Origin: Ruminococcus sp.
Lineage (GTDB): Bacteria; Bacillota; Clostridia; Oscillospirales; Ruminococcaceae
Direction of reading: 5' to 3'
Assembly: GCA_017961625.1 (NCBI GenBank)
Contig: JAGCWY010000098.1
Span: 52,888 to 116,887, forward strand
DNA: 64,000 nucleotides
The notes under the pieces were generated by a model, which had not been told where the DNA came from, made no database searches, and was given only the letters and a program-made list of their open reading frames with translations. The position numbers and the translations under genes are program-made. Below, in pieces: positions 60,823-64,000 of the stretch (positions are counted from its first letter, which is position 1; each line of letters starts with the position of its first letter).

Positions 60823-60904
60823 TATGTTCAAATGATGCATCGGCGAAGCTTCATTAAGCCGCGAAGTCCTTGATATTTTATTTAAACCGATAGGAACAAT
60901 GATA

Positions 60905-60934
60905 TTGACTTTCGCTTCTGAGATATGATATAAT
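60905..60934 (+). promoter_or_regulatory. Promoter now separated from its gene by IS21
   Basis: TTGACT (60905-60910) and TATAAT (60929-60934) are spaced by 18 bp. The insertion point lies 34 bp further on. Without the element the promoter would serve the hydrolase gene that now starts at 63770. Confidence 0.7.
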
Positions 60935-60968
60935 TTCCGTATAAAAGTATAGTTTGCTATGCAAAATC

Positions 60969-61054
60969 TGTATATGCCGTCCACACTGCCACACATGCAC
61001 GGGCACTTTGCCACACTCTGCCGTTGACTGCCCACGGGCATTGCCCGGCAGAAA
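60969..61054 (+). repeat. Left terminal inverted repeat of IS21 element
   Basis: These 86 bp match the complement of 63659-63744 with one mismatch (a/g at the base after cacgggc). The repeat holds two copies of tgccacac and related cacgggc blocks, which are candidate transposase-binding sites. Confidence 0.9.
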
Positions 61055-61113
61055 TATGATATACTTGATATAGCACGTTATCGACGTGACTACATATCAA
61101 GGAGGTCTATCAA

Positions 61114-62658
61114 ATGGTGGACTACAAAGAAATACTCAGGCTTATCAGCATGGGATACAGCTTGAGACAGACCGCTGCAAGTGTGGGTCATTCTCATCAT
61201 ACCGTCAAGAATGTTCTAGAACTTGCTAAAAAGCATGGGGTGGAATGGCCTATAAATGAAGATGTAACTAATGCCGAACTTGAAAAGCTGTTCTATCCCG
61301 AAAGGAAAACAGCAGGAAGTCATTACGCTGAACCAGACTATAACTACATCCACAAAGAGCTTTCCAAGAAAGGCGTTACTCTAACTTTGCTTTGGAATGA
61401 ATACTGTGAGCGTGCATATGCAAACGGTGAAATACCATATATGAGCACTCAGTTCGGTGACAAGTATCGCCGCTGGGCTCGTGTGACAAAGGCAACTATG
61501 CGTGTTACTCATAAGCCGGGAGATACTATGCAGGTGGACTGGGCTGGTGGAACTATCCCATACTATGACTCTGTAACCGGTGATGAATACAAAGCGTATC
61601 TGTTTGTGGCTGCTCTGCCATGCAGCAATTATCTGTACGTCGAAGCCTGCACGGATATGAAACAGGAGAACTGGCTGATGTGCCACGTTCACGCCTATGA
61701 ATACTTCGGTGGTGTAACAAGAGTACTTGTTCCGGACAATCTCAAGACAGGAGTTATTGCTAATACAAGATATGAAACTCAATTGAACGAAAGTTATCGT
61801 GAGCTTGCTGAGTATTATGGGACAGCAATAGTTCCGGCACGTGTGCGTAAGCCGCAGGATAAAGGAATGGTAGAACGCTCTGTGAACTTTTCGACAACCT
61901 GGATAACTGCTGCTTTGCGTGAGCGAAAGTTCTTCTCATTTGCTGAGGTAAAAGATGCTGTTGCCGAAGGACTTGAAGTAATCAACACCAAGCCATTTCA
62001 GAAACGCCCCGGCAGCCGTAGAGAAGCATATATTTCCGAAGAAAAGGAATTTATGCTGCCACTGCCCAAGCGTCCATATGAGCCGTCTGTGTGGAAACAG
62101 CAGACTGTTGGAAACGATTATCTCATAAGCGACGGTCTCAACAAGTATTCTGTACCATTTGACCTCATCGGTGAACAGGTGCAAATAAGACTAACTAAAG
62201 ACCTGATTGAGGTATATTTCAGGGGCAGCCGTATTACGTCGCATAAGCGCCTTGAAAACTACAGCATTCAGCCCATTGTTAAACCCGAGCATATGCCTGA
62301 TAACCATCGAGAATATCTGAATTACAATTCTGATGAGTTCAGGAGGTGGGCAGAAAATGTTGGTGGATCAACAGAGAAAGTCGTAAAGTATTTCCTGATT
62401 TCTGGTAGTGTTCCCGAACAGGGCTACAAAGCTTGTGTGAGTCTCACAAAGCTTAGTAAGCGCTACGGAAAGAAAAAGCTTGAAGCTGCATGTGAACGTA
62501 TGCTGACATTCTCATCTACACCCTCAATACGCACAATAACCACACTACTGAAAAACAGCAGCGAGCCGAACAAGCATGCTGTGGCAAGTGATGACAGTAA
62601 TAAATACGGTATTACCAGAGGCGCCGCCTATTGGAAGAAGGGCGGTGAGAGCAAATGA
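61114..62658 (+). CDS. istA: IS21 transposase IstA
   Basis: The 514-residue transposase starts behind aaggagg. It has an N-terminal helix-turn-helix (M-G-Y-S-L-R-Q-T-A-A-S-V-G-H-S-H-H-T-V-K), a DDE/rve core with M-Q-V-D-W-A-G (first Asp), V-P-D-N-L-K-T (second Asp) and K-G-M-V-E-R-S-V (Glu), and a C-terminal beta region. IstA cuts and joins the element ends. The gene overlaps istB by 4 bp (ATGA), the family standard. Confidence 0.95.
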   Translation: MVDYKEILRLISMGYSLRQTAASVGHSHHTVKNVLELAKKHGVEWPINEDVTNAELEKLFYPERKTAGSHYAEPDYNYIHKELSKKGVTLTLLWNEYCERAYANGEIPYMSTQFGDKYRRWARVTKATMRVTHKPGDTMQVDWAGGTIPYYDSVTGDEYKAYLFVAALPCSNYLYVEACTDMKQENWLMCHVHAYEYFGGVTRVLVPDNLKTGVIANTRYETQLNESYRELAEYYGTAIVPARVRKPQDKGMVERSVNFSTTWITAALRERKFFSFAEVKDAVAEGLEVINTKPFQKRPGSRREAYISEEKEFMLPLPKRPYEPSVWKQQTVGNDYLISDGLNKYSVPFDLIGEQVQIRLTKDLIEVYFRGSRITSHKRLENYSIQPIVKPEHMPDNHREYLNYNSDEFRRWAENVGGSTEKVVKYFLISGSVPEQGYKACVSLTKLSKRYGKKKLEAACERMLTFSSTPSIRTITTLLKNSSEPNKHAVASDDSNKYGITRGAAYWKKGGESK

Positions 62659-63422
62659 TCAACAGCACGATAGAACGTTTGAGAGCAATGAAAATGAACG
62701 CCCTGGCATCTGAGTTAGAGCGTCAGACCGAAGATGCTGAAAACTACAAACAGCTTGGATTTGAAGACAGATTAACGCTTCTGGTTGACGCAGAATGGAA
62801 TCGCAGACAGAACAACAAGCTGATCCGATACATCAGGAATGCTCATTTCTCAGACGCAAATGCAACTATTGAAGGTATTGAGTATATCGAAGACAGGCAC
62901 CTTGACAAGGGCAGAATGCTACGTCTTTCAACCTGCAACTATGTTGACGAAGGCAGACATATCATTCTGAAAGGTGCATCAGGAAACGGCAAGACATACA
63001 TCGCCTGTGCTCTTGGAAATGCCGCCTGTCGCAAGTTCAAAACTGTGCGATACATAAGGCTGCCCGATCTTCTTGATGAGCTTACGATTGCAAGAGCGAA
63101 CAATGAGTTTAGGAAAGTCATAAAGGCATACAAAAAAGTTGATCTGCTTATCCTTGACGAATGGCTGATACGCAAGCTGACACCAAATGACGCTTTCAAT
63201 CTATTGGAGATCATTGAAGCGAGAATTGAAAAATCGATGATCTTCTGTACACAGTATCACTCCGAAGGATGGTATGACCGTATTAATTCTGATCCTGAGA
63301 ATGACAGTCCCATTTCCGATGCGATAATTGACAGAATAGTCAACAACGCTTATGATATTATGATCGATGGTCAAGTCTCCATGAGAAAACGCCATGGACT
63401 TCCGGAAGGAGCTGAGCCGTGA
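62655..63422 (+). CDS. istB: IS21 helper ATPase IstB
   Basis: The 255-residue AAA+ ATPase has Walker A G-A-S-G-N-G-K-T and Walker B L-L-I-L-D-E-W, followed by I-F-C-T-Q-Y (sensor 1). It resembles DnaC. IstB oligomerises on target DNA and activates IstA. The length is normal for the family. It overlaps the next small frame at its stop codon. Confidence 0.95.
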   Translation: MINSTIERLRAMKMNALASELERQTEDAENYKQLGFEDRLTLLVDAEWNRRQNNKLIRYIRNAHFSDANATIEGIEYIEDRHLDKGRMLRLSTCNYVDEGRHIILKGASGNGKTYIACALGNAACRKFKTVRYIRLPDLLDELTIARANNEFRKVIKAYKKVDLLILDEWLIRKLTPNDAFNLLEIIEARIEKSMIFCTQYHSEGWYDRINSDPENDSPISDAIIDRIVNNAYDIMIDGQVSMRKRHGLPEGAEP

Positions 63423-63616
63423 TGGATGACTTTTGTGCTTTCAGCCAGGATCATAAGTGTCTGAAATGGGAGGATTACGAGCTTACCCGTCATGAACTTA
63501 AAGAAGCCGATAATCTATGTCATGGAGACTGGATAGAGATACAGCGGCTGCAAGATTACATCGATAAACTCAAAGATATTCTTGATAAAAATGGCATTGA
63601 ATATCCGGAAATCTAA
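63422..63616 (+). CDS. Third small protein of the IS21 element
   Basis: The 64-residue frame starts at ATG 63422 (or GTG 63419) with aaggag 7-10 nt upstream, overlapping the istB stop. It is acidic and helical, with no known domain: K-W-E-D-Y-E-L-T-R-H-E-L-K-E-A-D, then a coiled-coil-like L-Q-D-Y-I-D-K-L-K-D-I-L-D-K-N. The coupling, the ribosome site and a terminator right after it argue that it is translated. A role in control of transposition is only a guess. Confidence 0.65.
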   Translation: MDDFCAFSQDHKCLKWEDYELTRHELKEADNLCHGDWIEIQRLQDYIDKLKDILDKNGIEYPEI

Positions 63617-63630
63617 TCAGATCTAACAGT

Positions 63631-63661
63631 GAGCCTGTCTGATTTCAGGCGGGCTCCTTTT
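63631..63661 (+). terminator. Terminator at the right end of the IS21 element
   Basis: The stem gagcc-ctga/tcag-ggctc, with inner G-U or mismatched pairs, ends in CCTTTTCT, reaching into the right inverted repeat. Confidence 0.7.
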
Positions 63662-63744
63662 CTGCCGGGCAATGCCCGTGGGCAGTCAACGGCAGAGTGT
63701 GGCAAAGCGCCCGTGCATGTGTGGCAGTGTGGACGGCATATACA
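63659..63744 (-). repeat. Right terminal inverted repeat of IS21 element
   Basis: This is the complement of 60969-61054 with a single mismatch over 86 bp. Confidence 0.9.
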
Positions 63745-63769
63745 AAATCGGAATTTAGAGGAGACAGTC

Positions 63770-64000
63770 ATGCAAAAGGCAGTGAAAAAGCTGATAAAAA
63801 TACTCAAATGGATAGGAATTGTTCTTCTTGGAATTATCATCATTCTCCTTATCGTTCGTCTGATCGGAAAGATGTATTATAACAGAACGCCTGAAGGCGG
63901 CATCAACAAATCCATGTATCTTGATGTGAACGGACAGGAGCAGTGGATCAGCATTTACGGCGAGAACAAGGACAATCCTGTCATGCTGTTTCTGCACGGC
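63770..64000 (+). CDS. Membrane-anchored alpha/beta hydrolase (5' part only)
   Basis: The gene starts at ATG 63770 with gaggag 6 nt upstream and runs off the window; 77 codons are visible. The product begins with a basic stretch and a membrane helix (about 14-34), then Y-N-R-T-P-E-G-G-I-N and V-M-L-F-L-H-G, the oxyanion strand of an alpha/beta hydrolase. Its ribosome site survives, but its probable promoter lies on the other side of the IS21 element, which ends 25 bp upstream. Expression may now depend on read-through from the element. Confidence 0.8.
   Translation, partial: MQKAVKKLIKILKWIGIVLLGIIIILLIVRLIGKMYYNRTPEGGINKSMYLDVNGQEQWISIYGENKDNPVMLFLHG

Larger units (their letters stand above)
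60969..63744 (+). mobile_element. Complete IS21-family insertion sequence
   Basis: The element is bounded by TGTATATGCC and its complement GGCATATACA (TG...CA ends, as in IS21) and carries istA, istB and a third small frame. A 5-bp direct repeat AAATC lies just outside on each side (60964-60968 and 63745-63749), the target duplication. Size is 2776 bp. Both ends and the genes look intact, so it may still be active. Confidence 0.93.

Noticed and set aside
1..64000. CRISPR arrays, rRNA genes, replication origin
   Set aside because: No regularly spaced short repeats, rRNA-like conserved segments or DnaA-box clusters were seen.

Overview
The window looks like a chromosomal segment of a cellulosome-forming Ruminococcus, closest in style to R. 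flavefaciens. The evidence is dockerin-bearing secreted enzymes with Thr-rich linkers, clostridial gene orders (site-2 protease-scpA-scpB-DUF2953-gerW-dacB-rluB), sporulation-type genes and TTGACA-17-TATAAT promoters. No species call is possible from sequence alone.

Layout. 0-3.5 kb: 3' part of a cellulosomal pectin acetylesterase, then a membrane-anchored alpha/beta hydrolase. 3.5-7.4 kb (minus strand): cyclophilin, a Thr-rich anchored protein, a membrane protein and a spermidine-synthase-like membrane fusion. 7.6-10.4 kb: a SpoIID-like/peptidoglycan-binding trio. 10.5-19.8 kb: a small Cys-rich secreted peptide, a small membrane protein with a structured leader, gltX, metG, a cysteine-synthase-family gene, a PNPOx-fold protein, a MATE exporter with a folded leader, and rpmB. 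20-28.1 kb: core operon with two tandem site-2-protease-like genes (the second catalytically dead), scpA, scpB, DUF2953, gerW, dacB-type carboxypeptidase, rluB, metA and a DUF4190-like gene. 28.2-31.4 kb: polysaccharide deacetylase, spoIIP, NlpC/P60-like protein and tRNA-Arg(CCG). 31.4-35.7 kb: a gene-poor stretch with decayed frames, a Thr-rich anchored protein and a dockerin-bearing thermolysin-family protease.

36-57.8 kb is a surface-polysaccharide locus, visibly AT-rich from the first genes to the flippase. It holds a DegT aminotransferase, a VanZ-like protein, an initiating phosphoglycosyltransferase, two ATP-grasp ligases, three hexapeptide acyltransferases, four glycosyltransferases, a Wzy-type polymerase, MurB and MurA paralogues, a Wzx flippase, a lipoprotein, a UDP-glucose dehydrogenase and a UDP-glucuronate-4-epimerase-like gene. 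MurA and MurB beside two ATP-grasp ligases suggest a polymer with a lactyl-ether (muramic-acid-like) sugar that may carry amino acids. Three decayed fragments (DegT, phosphoglycosyltransferase, UDP-glucose dehydrogenase) sit at the joints of the locus and record past gene exchange.

57.8-64 kb is mobile-element territory: a ribbon-helix-helix protein, a RICIN-SLH surface protein flanked by direct repeats, a truncated SNF2 helicase, a phage-type regulator, and a complete IS21-family element (60969-63744) with 86-bp near-perfect inverted repeats and an AAATC target duplication. The element lies between a promoter and the alpha/beta hydrolase gene that promoter probably served.
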